Assembly (NCBI GenBank): GCA_963851245.1
Contig: CAWKOH010000005.1
Span: 248,001 to 312,000 of the forward strand
Direction of reading: 5' to 3'
Source of the DNA: CAWKOH01 sp963851245
GTDB taxonomy: Bacteria > Actinomycetota > Acidimicrobiia > Acidimicrobiales > Palsa-688
Length of the DNA: 64,000 nt
This document shows, piece after piece, positions 35,384-43,998 of this stretch. The notes beneath the pieces are model-generated. The model was not told where the DNA came from. It saw only the letters and a list, made by a program, of their open reading frames with translations, and made no database searches. The position numbers and the translations under genes were made by a program. Each line of letters opens with the position of its first letter. Position 1 is the stretch's first letter.

Positions 35384-35872
35384 CTAAGCCGCCGAGGGGC
35401 CGGGAGCCGCGCCGTAAGCGAGCAAGATCACAACTCGGCGAGCTCTATTTCCACCATCACGGCCACCGTACCGTCCCCTCCTCGGATTGCTCAATATCGT
35501 GCCTGAGCGGGCGGCGGGCTGAACGCGTCCGCGAAGGCGCTCTGTCGTTCCGTCGATAGGAGCCAGGCTATGAGAGGTTGCAAGCCCAATGTGGTCCGCC
35601 CGGGGCATCACATCTCGGTGCCACTTCGTGTTCTCGGAGTCAATCGCGCACCAAACGGGGCGAATTCGACGCCGAGAAGCTGAAGTGACACCGAGAACAG
35701 CACCGATTGTAAGGGCGAGACCTGGGCTTTCTGGAATTGTGGCGGCCTTCCGATCATTCTGCGGCCATCGAAGGCGGAGAGGCGCTGGTCAGAGTGCACA
35801 AACGGCGGCGTTGGGCCGATGTTGGGCGAAGCTCAAGGCCCTGTTGAGGAGGCTCATCGACCATTCACGGGC
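35384..35872. other. Gene-poor interval with an 82-bp inverted-repeat element
   Basis: About 490 bases without a frame I would defend. The only structure seen is the inverted repeat at 35614-35695, listed separately. The rest may hold the promoter of the repeat-bearing gene at 35873. Confidence 0.45.
35614..35695. repeat. 82-bp inverted-repeat element (possible mobile remnant)
   Basis: Two 24-base arms at 35614-35637 and 35672-35695 are complementary except for four positions, around a 34-base centre. Each arm contains the block CTCGGTG and ends in TTCTCGG or its complement. No transposase lies inside and no target duplication is clear. The arms look like terminal inverted repeats of a very small non-autonomous element or a large RNA hairpin. 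Confidence 0.6.
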
Positions 35873-36428
35873 ATGAGTCAACTTACCGACCCGCAACTCA
35901 GTCCTGCCGCTGCGCAGCGGATACTGCGCAGCATCGCTTACTGGGACTGGTCGAAGCTCGACCAGGCGGCCGGGTGGGCGCAAGAGTCGCCTGTCATTGT
36001 CGAGGTTCCGGCCGCCGTCGAGGTTCCGGCCCTTGTCGAGGTTCCGGCCCGTCGAGGTTCCGGCCCTTGTCGAGGTTCCGGCCCTTGTCGATGCTCCGGT
36101 CCAAGGGCAGCTCCTCGACGACATCAAAGACGACAAAGAGGATACAGAGGAGGGTGAGCCGACACCGGCCCCGGCTTTCCGGCTGTCGAAGAGCGCCGGC
36201 GGGTGGTACCTGAACGAGGTGCCCGAGGAGTTGATCGCCGAATGTGAGAGGGAGCTCTCGACGTCGGACCCGCTCATCGACCTCAGGGGAGCGGGCGGGC
36301 CGGGGGGCAGGAAAGGCGCGGTCGAGATGGCGGATCCCGAGCAATCCACGGATGAGGTGACGAGAATGGCGCGGTCTTTCCGGGTAGTGAGACTGATAAG
36401 GCAAAACCCGCTCCCTGATCCGACCTGA
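35873..36428 (+). pseudogene. Hypothetical protein with VEVPAL repeats, frameshifted within the repeat
   Basis: Plus-strand frames together give a short protein I do not recognise. It begins MSQLTDPQLSPAAAQRILRS (ATG 35873), has the sequence AYWDWSKLDQAAGWAQES, then hexapeptide repeats VEVPAL, then an acidic linker (DDIKDDKEDTEEGE) and SAGGWYLNEVPEELIAECE. The two halves read in different frames because one repeat unit is 16 bases, not 18. The tail is charged and low-complexity. It could be a frame-variable allele, or a sequence error in the repeat. Confidence 0.45.
35999..36104 (+). repeat. 18-bp tandem repeat (six units)
   Basis: Units of GTCGAGGTTCCGGCCCTT, each coding for VEVPAL, occur at 35999-36016, 36017-36034, 36035-36050 (only 16 bases, missing TT), 36051-36068, 36069-36086 and a degenerate last unit 36087-36104. 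The second, fourth and fifth units are identical; the first ends GCC. Confidence 0.9.
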
Positions 36429-36529
36429 CCGCGATCCGATTCTGCAGGCTCGACTTGAGTCTGGCCTCAGGATCCCCGTCGGTGACGTGACTACTGTGGT
36501 GCCTCTGACCAGCAAAGAAGGAGGGGACC

Positions 36530-37654
36530 ATGGAGTTCGGCATCTTCGTGATGATGGACATCTTGGGGGAGCGAGCGCACGACCCCGCCGTGGAGCACGC
36601 CACGCTGAAGGAGGAGCTCGAAACCATCCGTCTTGCCGATCGCACTGGTTGGAAGTACGTCTGGGTGACCGAACATCACTGTCTCCCCGAGTATTCGCAC
36701 CTCTCCGCCAATGAGTCCTTCATTGCCTACGCCCTGGCCCTCACTGATCGAATCCACGTTGGGTCGGGCATCTTCAATACCAATCCGGTCGTCAACCATC
36801 CAGTGCGGGTGGCGGAGCGGGTTGCCATGCTCGATCATCTTTCGGAGGGCCGCTTCGAATTCGGGACCGGCCGCGGCGCCGGCTCGTGGGAGGTTGGCAC
36901 CTTCGGCCTGAAGACGTCGGAAACCAAGGCAGTGTGGGACGAGGTCATCTGGGAGTTCAAGAAGATGTGGGAGACGCGCGACTACTCCTTCGACGGCGAG
37001 TTCTTCAAGGTGCCCGGCCGCAACGTCCTGCCCAAGCCATACGGCGGAGGCCGCACACACCCAGCGATGTGGGTGGCCGCCGGCAACCCTCCAACCTTCG
37101 AGAAGGCGGCCCGTCACGGCCTCGGCGTGCTCGGCTTCAACGTCGAGACGGCCCATGCCATGAAGGACCGGGTCGACGCCTACAAGGCTGCCATCAAGGA
37201 CCCGACCCCCGTTGGCCAATACGTCAACGACAACGTGATGATCAGCAGCATGATGGTGTGCCTGGAGGACGGCCGCCGAGCCCGGCAGGTCCTCGCCGAC
37301 AGCCACTTCTCGTACTTCTCCACCCTTCTCTACCTTTACCACGACACCTTCCCGGTGCCGGAGGGCGCGGTCCGCTGGCCCACCCCGCTACCCGAGCCCG
37401 GCCTCGACGGCGTCGAGCAGATGATCGACTCAGGCATGGTCCTGTGCGGGGATCCGCGTGAGGTCCGCGAGCAACTCGAAGCCTTCCAGTACATCGGCAT
37501 CGATCAGTTGGTTTTCGGGGGCCCCAACGGCATCCCGTTCGAAGTGCAGCGGGAGTCGTACCAGCTGTTCGCCGAGGAGGTAATGCCGCACTTCGATACT
37601 GAACCTGATGTGTGGCGGAGCGACCGCATGCGTTACGGGGAGGCGAGCAGTTAG
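36530..37654 (+). CDS. LLM class flavin-dependent oxidoreductase
   Basis: A 374-aa luciferase-like monooxygenase, same layout as the gene at 7781: MEFGIFVMMDIL, then WVTEHHCLPEYSHLSANESF, RIHVGSGIF, NHPVRVAERVAMLD, FEFGTGRGAG and HPAMWVAAGNPP. It binds FMNH2 or F420H2. The ribosome site GAAGGAGGGG precedes the ATG. Substrate unknown. Confidence 0.9.
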   Translation: MEFGIFVMMDILGERAHDPAVEHATLKEELETIRLADRTGWKYVWVTEHHCLPEYSHLSANESFIAYALALTDRIHVGSGIFNTNPVVNHPVRVAERVAMLDHLSEGRFEFGTGRGAGSWEVGTFGLKTSETKAVWDEVIWEFKKMWETRDYSFDGEFFKVPGRNVLPKPYGGGRTHPAMWVAAGNPPTFEKAARHGLGVLGFNVETAHAMKDRVDAYKAAIKDPTPVGQYVNDNVMISSMMVCLEDGRRARQVLADSHFSYFSTLLYLYHDTFPVPEGAVRWPTPLPEPGLDGVEQMIDSGMVLCGDPREVREQLEAFQYIGIDQLVFGGPNGIPFEVQRESYQLFAEEVMPHFDTEPDVWRSDRMRYGEASS

Positions 37655-37679
37655 AGCATCAGGATCCTCAGCTGTACCG

Positions 37680-37930
37680 TGCAGGCTGGGACGCGTCGAG
37701 GCCGAGCCGTTGAGCCAGGGGTGGCGGCGGCCGCCCGGCGCTCGACCCCAAACTTGGCCACGATGTTCGATACGTGGCCCCCGCGGTCTTCGGGCTGATG
37801 TAGAGCATTGAGGCGATTCCTTGTTGGTCCCGGCCCGCTGCGGTCAGGCGAAGGACTTCGACCTCCCTCTCAGTGATCCCCACCCCTCGGGCGGGTCGGT
37901 CGAAGACCCGCCCGGCCACAGAGGTCAAGC
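37680..37930 (-). pseudogene. LuxR-type helix-turn-helix remnant
   Basis: A minus-strand fragment reads GITEREVEVLRLTAAGRDQQGIASMLYISPKTAG, the first three helices of a LuxR/NarL HTH. The recognition-helix end appears in the next frame as GHVSNIVAKFGVERR, so there is a frameshift near 37770. The N-terminal receiver or ATPase part is missing and the fragment ends against the LLM gene at 37960. Not functional. Confidence 0.62.
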
Positions 37931-37959
37931 TTCTTCCTGTTACCCGCCTGCGCCTGGTT

Positions 37960-38949
37960 TCAGGCCGCCGGCAACTCGGCCACTTCCGCCAGGAGGGTGG
38001 CGGCGTGCAAGCGGTTTTCCAATCCCGGCGACATGAGAGTGACGATGAGCTCGTCGGCGCCGGCGTGCTGTGAGAAACCGTCGAGATAACGGCGGACGGC
38101 GGGAGGATCACCGGCTGTGGTGTACTCCATCATCTGCAGGACCTGCCGGCCCGCCCGTGATTCCATGAGCTCGTCAGCTTGCTCATCGCTTACCTGATGG
38201 CCGCGACCTAGGAAGCGGGCGACCCGGTGCCGTTGGGCATAGAGCAGATGGGCCTGCGCCTGCGCGGTCGTGTCGGCCACGACGACGTTGACCCCCGCGA
38301 TCACGTAGGGACGGTCGAGTTGTTCCGATGGGCGGAAGCGCTCGCGGTACAACGGGATCGCTTGCTCGAGGGCATCGGGCGCGAAGTGAGAGGCGAAGGC
38401 GAACGGGAGCCCGAGTGCCGCGGCCAGGGACGCCCCGAATAACGAAGAACCCAGGATGTACAGAGGTACTCCGGTGTCCTTGCCGGGTATAGCTTCTACC
38501 CCGGGCACCCGGCTGGTCCCACTGAGATAGCCCTGGAGCTCGATCACGTCCTGCGGAAAGTTCTCAGCGGCCATCGGGTCCCGCCGCAAGGCCCGCTGGG
38601 TGAGCTGGTCGCTCCCCGGGGCCCGGCCCAGTCCAAGGTCGATCCGGCCCACGTGCAACTCGGCCAGCGTCCCGAACTGCTCTGCGACGGTCAGTGGGGA
38701 GTGGTTTGGCAACATGATTCCGCCCGCCCCGAGCCGGATGCGCTCCGTGTGGGCGGCGACATGGGCGATGAGGACGCTCGTCGCCGATGAGGCAATCGAC
38801 GACATATTGTGATGCTCGGCGTACCAGACCCGGTGGAACCCCGCCTGCTCGGCGCGCTTGGCCAGGACGACGGTCGCTTCCAAGCTCTCCCGAACCGTCT
38901 GATGCTCGCCGACCGTCGCCAAGTCCAGGATCGACAGCGGATATGTCAT
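37960..38949 (-). CDS. LLM class flavin-dependent oxidoreductase (MsnO8-like)
   Basis: A 329-aa luciferase-like protein of the short MsnO8 type. The start is MTYPLSILDLATVG, then WYAEHHNMSSIASSATSVLIAHVA, IRLGAGGIMLPNHSPL, VAEQFGTLAEL and RIDLGLGRAPGSD, which are hallmarks of that subfamily. The function of most members is unknown; flavin-dependent oxygenation is inferred. The LuxR fragment sits immediately downstream. Confidence 0.9.
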   Translation of the reverse strand: MTYPLSILDLATVGEHQTVRESLEATVVLAKRAEQAGFHRVWYAEHHNMSSIASSATSVLIAHVAAHTERIRLGAGGIMLPNHSPLTVAEQFGTLAELHVGRIDLGLGRAPGSDQLTQRALRRDPMAAENFPQDVIELQGYLSGTSRVPGVEAIPGKDTGVPLYILGSSLFGASLAAALGLPFAFASHFAPDALEQAIPLYRERFRPSEQLDRPYVIAGVNVVVADTTAQAQAHLLYAQRHRVARFLGRGHQVSDEQADELMESRAGRQVLQMMEYTTAGDPPAVRRYLDGFSQHAGADELIVTLMSPGLENRLHAATLLAEVAELPAA

Positions 38950-39003
38950 CTTTGAGCACAGCCTCGCATCGGTTCGATCCTAGAGGACTGGCGTGGAGTT
39001 CGT

Positions 39004-39270
39004 TTATTTGCCGGTGCGCTCGCGGTGCCTGCAGCCCGGCCAGCAGCAGGGCCGGCGCTGGCCTTCCTCGAGTTCCTCCTGCGTCCGCCGAATGCGGCGT
39101 TCCCGGGTCTTCTCCTGCTTGGCATCCTCGACCCAACAGATGAACTCGTTGCGCGCCAAGGGCGTGATGTCGTACCAGGCGTCGAGTGCCGTCCGGTTGG
39201 CGATCAGCGCCTGGCGCAGGTCTACGGGAAGCTTGTGCACCACTCCACCGGGCACGTTCGGACCATTCAC
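39004..39270 (-). CDS. YdeI/OmpD-associated family protein
   Basis: An 88-aa protein with GTG start. VVHKLPVDLRQALIANRTALDAWYDITPLARNEFICWVEDA is the core of the YdeI (bacteriocin-protection) C-terminal domain, followed by a basic tail RERRIRRTQEELEEG and CCWPGC. The start overlaps the stop of the GNAT gene (GTGA), so the two are coupled. The full YdeI fold is longer, so this is the short form. Role unclear. Confidence 0.7.
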   Translation of the reverse strand: MNGPNVPGGVVHKLPVDLRQALIANRTALDAWYDITPLARNEFICWVEDAKQEKTRERRIRRTQEELEEGQRRPCCWPGCRHRERTGK

Positions 39271-39827
39271 AGGGTCAGGCTAGTGGTCCAAGGGCGACGC
39301 TGTGTCAGGGCGTCGGCTTCTTCCCAGCAGTAGGTGTAATCCAGGTCCAGATCGACCGGCACCGCCGAGAAGGCGTGGACCATGAAGTGAGGGTTGTTGG
39401 CACCGGCCGGCCGGTAAGTGATTCCGTACCGAGCCGAGGGTTGAAATCCGAAACGGCTGTAGTAGCCGGGATCGCCAAGAAGCACGGCCATGGGCCAGCC
39501 GTCCGCCTCGACCCTGGCCAGGAGAGCGGAGATCAGCGCCGTACCAACACCTTGGCGTTGGCGCTCGGGCAAAACGGAAAGCGGAGCGATGCCGATCGTC
39601 GGCATGCCACCCAGACTCCCAACGCCGGCAAGGACGTGGCCGACGATGGTGCTCTCGTCCTCGGCGACCAACTCGAGACCCATAGGCGAGGCTCCCCGAC
39701 GCCAGGTCTCGGTGACGATTTCAGTCTCCTCGTGGCCATCGCGGGTGAGGCCGCTGAAGGCCCTTCTGACCACCGACAGAATGGCCGGACCGTCGTCCAC
39801 CTGCGACGAGCGTATGACTTTGGTCAT
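39267..39827 (-). CDS. GNAT family N-acetyltransferase
   Basis: A 186-aa acetyltransferase of the YhbS-like group. MTKVIRSSQVDD opens it, the acetyl-CoA loop is LSVLPERQRQGVGTALISALL, and the C-terminal part has LLGDPGYYSRFGFQPSARYGI, typical of this group. Upstream gene of a two-gene transcript with the YdeI-like gene. Substrate unknown. Confidence 0.86.
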   Translation of the reverse strand: MTKVIRSSQVDDGPAILSVVRRAFSGLTRDGHEETEIVTETWRRGASPMGLELVAEDESTIVGHVLAGVGSLGGMPTIGIAPLSVLPERQRQGVGTALISALLARVEADGWPMAVLLGDPGYYSRFGFQPSARYGITYRPAGANNPHFMVHAFSAVPVDLDLDYTYCWEEADALTQRRPWTTSLTL

Positions 39828-39903
39828 CGGGGAGAGGGTTGCACGTTCCCCTCCCGCTGGCCAGCGAATTTCGATGGAGCCGGGGCCTCGGAGCGCCTTG
39901 CCG

Positions 39904-40455
39904 CTAGAACAGCTCCAGTGCCCTGTTGGTGATCGCCTTGACCTCGTCGCCGGTAGCCGGACGTGACCGGCCCGAGATCCAGGCTGACTCGTTGCGGCGA
40001 CAAACCGTCAGCTCGGCCACGTCCCTGAACGCGCAGCGAATAATCGTCACCGTGCCGGGGACCTGCCTGCTGTCGTGCAGCTCGTCAGCCCGCTGCGAGT
40101 AGTGGTCGCCCTCGGCGAATGTCGAAGTCATGGCAGTCAGCCTGACCGAGTCGGTCCGGCGGCTGTCTTCGTCCACCCGGGAGTACCGGATGCGGATGTA
40201 CTCGACACCGGAGTCGCTCTCCTCATAGCGAGTGTTGGTCATCGCTCCGACGATGACGTTAGAAGTGAAGTCGAAGGGATGGTCATGGACAGGTGGCTCG
40301 CCGTGGGAGTAGCCGGGATCCCATACGTGCAGACGGTATTCCCGGCGGTCATCCAGGCGCAGACCGAGGAGCCCGATCTCCTGCATCGTCCACGAATAGT
40401 CCTCGGCGTGCTCCAGGATCGTGCGTACGAGGACCTTATTTAGGGCATTCTCCAT
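39904..40455 (-). CDS. Cupin-like hypothetical protein
   Basis: A 183-aa soluble protein I cannot place in a named family. HVWDPGYSHGEPPVHDHPFDFTS looks like a cupin metal-binding strand (HxH plus D), and DELHDSRQVPGTVTIIR may be the second motif. A small-molecule dioxygenase or isomerase fold is possible. It has a very strong ribosome site (AAGGAGG) and stands alone, so it is probably well expressed. Confidence 0.6.
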   Translation of the reverse strand: MENALNKVLVRTILEHAEDYSWTMQEIGLLGLRLDDRREYRLHVWDPGYSHGEPPVHDHPFDFTSNVIVGAMTNTRYEESDSGVEYIRIRYSRVDEDSRRTDSVRLTAMTSTFAEGDHYSQRADELHDSRQVPGTVTIIRCAFRDVAELTVCRRNESAWISGRSRPATGDEVKAITNRALELF

Positions 40456-40592
40456 GACGTCCTCCTTTGGCTGGGTCGCTTCCTTCTGCTCTCCTCCAGA
40501 GTTACATCAGTGTAGTTCGGTTCTCTCGAGCAGCGGCAAGTGCGCTTCGTGCCCACTGGGATCTGGCGTTTCCCGTGTCAGACTTGGCGGAG

Positions 40593-41087
40593 ATGCGTTT
40601 TCAGACCGAACACCGATTCAATGGCTCTCCGGACCAGGTGGCCGCCGTGCTGACCGATCCTCAGTTCTACGAGAAGCTGACTCTGCCGGATGTGAGGAAA
40701 CCGGAAGTCCTTGAGAGCGGTGGAGACGACCAGCGATCGATAGTACGCCTCCGTTACGAGTTCATCGGAGACCTGGATGCGATGGCCCGCCGACTTGTAG
40801 GCACACAACGACTGGCCTGGATCCAGCAGGTGGAAGTCGAGCGTTCCACCGACTCGGGTGACCTCAGCTTCAATGCCGAAGCCGATCCGAAGCGACTCCA
40901 CGGATCCGCTCATTTCGAGCTCCAAGCAGCCGACGGTGGTTGTGTCCGCCGGCTGTCGGGCGAGCTTGTTGTGGCTGTCCCGCTCATAGGCTCTCGGGCC
41001 GAGCGCAAGATCGTCCCGGGCGTGCTTCGCCGGCTCGATATTGAAGCCCAGGGCATCAACGACACTCTGTCCCGAAGACGCCCCTGA
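40593..41087 (+). CDS. DUF2505 family protein
   Basis: A 164-aa protein of the DUF2505 family, a START-like fold: FQTEHRFNGSPDQVAAVLTDPQFYEKL is the opening strand and helix, and VEVERSTDSGDLSF the following strands. The final helix is KIVPGVLRRLDIEAQGINDTL. Found mainly in actinobacteria; function unknown, possibly lipid binding. The ATG at 40593 was chosen because the family begins there; the longer frame has no support. Confidence 0.76.
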   Translation: MRFQTEHRFNGSPDQVAAVLTDPQFYEKLTLPDVRKPEVLESGGDDQRSIVRLRYEFIGDLDAMARRLVGTQRLAWIQQVEVERSTDSGDLSFNAEADPKRLHGSAHFELQAADGGCVRRLSGELVVAVPLIGSRAERKIVPGVLRRLDIEAQGINDTLSRRRP

Positions 41088-41225
41088 CACGTCGCGACCG
41101 AGACAGCATAGGAGTTGATGTCGGGGCGCCAAATCGCAAGGAGTCGGCGTCCGGACCGCAACTGAATCCGCCCGAACGTCGCTGCTCGCCGATGATTTCC
41201 CCGGCCGCGCTCCGTCTAACTGATC

Positions 41226-42233
41226 ATGACATTGGTAGGGTCGCCGACTGTGGTCACTACTGCTCAACTGGAGCTGGCCGACCTCGAACCTTACCGGCGG
41301 GAACTGACGGGCTACTGCTACCGGATGCTCGGTTCCGGCTTCGAGGCCGAGGACGCAGTACAGGAGACGATGATCAAGGCGCTCCGAGGCGCGTCGGGAT
41401 TCGAGGGTCGATCCAGCGTGCGTTCGTGGCTCTACCGCATAGCCACGAACGTCTGCATTGACATGACTCGCCAGGTTCAACGCCGGGCCCGGCCGATGGA
41501 GCTGGGCCCGGCATCCCCGCCAGATGAATCGTTCCTTGGACCGTTGCGCCCTGAGGTGCCGTGGGTGAGCCCGATAGCCGACGGGAAGGTGATCGACCCG
41601 GCCGGCGATCCGGCCGAGATGGCCATGCAGAAGGAGTCCGTTCGTCTCGCCTTTGTGGCTGCCCTGCAGCATCTGCCGGCTCGCCAGCGGGCGGCCCTGG
41701 TTCTGTGCGAGGTGCTGAGTTGGTCGGCAGCCGACGCCGCCGAGTTGCTCGATACAACGCTAGCGGGAATCAACAGCGCCTTGCAGCGGGCCAGAGCCAC
41801 GCTGGCGCGGTTGCCCGGCGACTTCAAACCGCGACCCCTCGACCACGAGACGGCCGAGATCCTCGAGCGGTACATCGATGCCTTCGAGCGCTACGACATG
41901 GAGGCCCTGGTCAAGCTGCTGCACCACGACGCCTGCCAGTCGATGCCACCGTTCGCCATGTGGATTCAGGGAGCGGACAACATAACGTCGTGGATGGTGC
42001 AGCCCGGTCCCTCCGGCTGCCGGGGTTCGAGGCTCATCGCGTTGGGAGAGGTCAACGGCTGCCCGGCGTTCGCGCAGTACAAGCCTGATCCGGCCGGCGG
42101 CCTGGAACCCTGGGGGATACAGCTTTTAGAGATCTCAGGAGGGAAGATCTCCGAGCTGGCGATCTTCCTTTCCCCCCTCGATCCGGAGCGGCTGTTCCCC
42201 TCGTTCGGCCTGCCCCTGCACCTCGACTCCTAA
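41226..42233 (+). CDS. ECF sigma factor with C-terminal NTF2-like domain (SigG/SigX5 type)
   Basis: A 335-aa RNA polymerase sigma factor. Region 2 is LEPYRRELTGYCYRMLGSGFEAEDAVQETMIKAL, with the -10 contacts in RSWLYRIATNVCIDM. Region 4 is LPARQRAALVLCEVLSWSAADAAELLDTTLAGINSALQRAR. The last about 130 residues are an NTF2/SnoaL-like sensor domain (ILERYIDAFERYDMEALVKLLHHDA). This group controls stress regulons in actinobacteria without a classical anti-sigma factor; the tail probably regulates activity. The 3' end overlaps a small minus-strand gene. Confidence 0.88.
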   Translation: MTLVGSPTVVTTAQLELADLEPYRRELTGYCYRMLGSGFEAEDAVQETMIKALRGASGFEGRSSVRSWLYRIATNVCIDMTRQVQRRARPMELGPASPPDESFLGPLRPEVPWVSPIADGKVIDPAGDPAEMAMQKESVRLAFVAALQHLPARQRAALVLCEVLSWSAADAAELLDTTLAGINSALQRARATLARLPGDFKPRPLDHETAEILERYIDAFERYDMEALVKLLHHDACQSMPPFAMWIQGADNITSWMVQPGPSGCRGSRLIALGEVNGCPAFAQYKPDPAGGLEPWGIQLLEISGGKISELAIFLSPLDPERLFPSFGLPLHLDS

Positions 42234-42398
42234 ACCGGCGAGCTCGAACAGCTCCGCCAGTTCGTCGCACATCGCCTCCAGGACCAGCCGCCCTCCGGCT
42301 CGCCGCACCGTGAGCGCCAGGCGGGCGATCTGGTCGACGATCGAGATGTCTGGGAGGGTGCCTGCGTCGTCGATGATCGAGAGACGGCACCATTCCAT
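42135..42398 (-). CDS. STAS-like small protein, convergent with the sigma factor gene
   Basis: An 87-aa minus-strand protein. LPDISIVDQIARLALTVRRAGGRLVLEAMCDELAELFELAGLGVEVQGQAE has the alternating pattern of a STAS or anti-anti-sigma domain, a type often found beside actinobacterial sigma factors. It overlaps the 3' end of the sigma gene by about 100 bases. No ribosome site; the phospho-acceptor Ser is not evident. Could instead be antisense noise. Confidence 0.5.
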   Translation of the reverse strand: MEWCRLSIIDDAGTLPDISIVDQIARLALTVRRAGGRLVLEAMCDELAELFELAGLGVEVQGQAERGEQPLRIEGGKEDRQLGDLPS

Positions 42399-42510
42399 CA
42401 GTCAGTTCGACGGAGGTAGTCGACACGATTCATCGCGATGAGTTCGGCCGGCCGGGACCGTCAATACCGTTGGAGCTTAGAGCTCCCATCACTTCAAAAG
42501 GAGTTCCGAA

Positions 42511-43293
42511 ATGACGATCAGGGAAACCGCCCCCAAGGGCGCGCCGTGTTGGACGGACCTGTGGACCTCCGATGTCGAGGGTGCCCGCCGGTTCTACTCC
42601 GAACTGTTTGGGTGGGAGGCTCAGGAGCCTGACCCCAGCCACGACGGGTACTTCATGTTCACCCGTGGGGGCCTGCCGGTGGCGGGCGGCATGGGCCCCA
42701 CGGGTGACGGACCCGAACCGACCAACTCGTGGACGCCGTACTTCGCCACCGACGACATCACCAAAACGGTCGACGTGGCCGCCAACCTTGGAGGCGCCAT
42801 CGCCGTACCCGCCATGCCCGTGGACGACCTGGGCATACAGGCGGTACTCGACGACCCGACCGGAGCGCACCTCGGCTTCTGGCAGCCCGGCACCTTCTCC
42901 GGTTTCACGGTGCTCAACGAACATGGCGCCCCGAGCTGGTTCGAGCTCCACGTCCGCGACCACGCCAAGGCCGTCGCCTTCTACTCGGACGTCCTGGGCG
43001 TGGAGGTCCTACCCGTGTCGGACACCGACGAGTTCCGCTACAGCCTTGTGCGCCCCATCGGAACCGACCAGGACGTAGCCGGCATCATGCAAGACGCCGG
43101 CCTCCTGGCCCCGGCCGAAACCGCCCGCTGGATCGTCTACTGGGAAGTCGATGACGTCGCTTCCACCTTGCGCCGGGTCGAGGAGCTGGGTGGTGCCGCC
43201 CATCGCGGCCCGGACGAGACGCCCTACGGGATCCTCGCGTCGGCCGGCGATCCGGCTGGAGCCTTGTTCAACCTGCGGACGTCCATCAGCTAG
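42511..43293 (+). CDS. VOC family protein, two glyoxalase-like domains
   Basis: A 260-aa protein with two vicinal-oxygen-chelate repeats. The first begins CWTDLWTSDVEGARRFYSELFGWEA, the second SWFELHVRDHAKAVAFYSDVLGVEV, and each ends with the FxLxx-type metal strand. The arrangement is that of the CFP30B/27-kDa antigen group. The ribosome site AAAAGGAG precedes the ATG. Reaction unknown; possible glyoxalase, dioxygenase or antibiotic-binding fold. Confidence 0.9.
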   Translation: MTIRETAPKGAPCWTDLWTSDVEGARRFYSELFGWEAQEPDPSHDGYFMFTRGGLPVAGGMGPTGDGPEPTNSWTPYFATDDITKTVDVAANLGGAIAVPAMPVDDLGIQAVLDDPTGAHLGFWQPGTFSGFTVLNEHGAPSWFELHVRDHAKAVAFYSDVLGVEVLPVSDTDEFRYSLVRPIGTDQDVAGIMQDAGLLAPAETARWIVYWEVDDVASTLRRVEELGGAAHRGPDETPYGILASAGDPAGALFNLRTSIS

Positions 43294-43316
43294 TCAAGCT
43301 GGCCCACGACGTACAC

Positions 43317-43928
43317 CTAAAGGGGCGATAGCCGGACGAGGTCGGCGAGCCAGGCTTCGGCGCTCGCAGAGCCGAAGACCGGGTTGATCTCGAAGCGGTC
43401 GGGCCCGAGCGAGTCGATTCTCCAGCCGGAGCCGAACGCGGCGCGTAACTCGGCTTCGGTGACGCGCCGGGGACCCCAGTCGCCCGGCTGGCGGTCGCTG
43501 AAGGACATGAGATGCAGGTGGCCGCCTGGGCGGAGGACGCCATGCAGCACCGTGACGTACCGAGCCCGGGCCGCGTCGTCAAAGACGTGAAACAGTCCAC
43601 TGTCGACAACCGTGTTGAAGTCCTCGCCCAGGGTGCCGAGGCTCAGGGCGTCGAGCACCTGGAACCTTGCGTCGACTCCTCGTTCGGAGGCCTTGCGACG
43701 GGCGAGTTCGATGGCGCGGGCGGCGATGTCGATGCCTAGCGCCCGGGCGCCGTGGCGGGCGGCGAGGATCGTGTGCTCGCCGGTGCCGCAGCCAGCGTCG
43801 AGAACTGCGCCGGTGAGCGCGCCGGTGTCGGCCAGGCGGACGAAGGCAGGCTGCGGGCGGCCGATGTCCCATGGCGGCGATGGGCCCGAATAGGAGCCAT
43901 CCCAGTCGCGGGCATCGGCCGCGGTCAT
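43317..43928 (-). CDS. Class I SAM-dependent methyltransferase
   Basis: A 203-aa methyltransferase. Motif I is VLDAGCGTGEHTILAARHG, motif II is ALGIDIAARAIELARRKA, motif III is FNTVVDSGLFHVF, and VLHGVLRPGGHLHLMSF is motif IV. The opening WDGSYSGPSPPWDIGRPQPAFVRLA matches the thiopurine/tellurite-type short methyltransferases, so a small-molecule acceptor is likely. GGGAGAG lies before the ATG. Confidence 0.9.
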   Translation of the reverse strand: MTAADARDWDGSYSGPSPPWDIGRPQPAFVRLADTGALTGAVLDAGCGTGEHTILAARHGARALGIDIAARAIELARRKASERGVDARFQVLDALSLGTLGEDFNTVVDSGLFHVFDDAARARYVTVLHGVLRPGGHLHLMSFSDRQPGDWGPRRVTEAELRAAFGSGWRIDSLGPDRFEINPVFGSASAEAWLADLVRLSPL

Positions 43929-43998
43929 ATCCGCATTCTCTCCCTTCGGGCGAGCAGAGCCGCGGGGATCGCGGCCATCAAGCAGATCTCGCGATTTC

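Noticed and set aside
38959..38990. GGTTCGATCC sequence suggestive of a tRNA T-loop
   Set aside because: No matching acceptor or anticodon stems around it; no tRNA found in the window.
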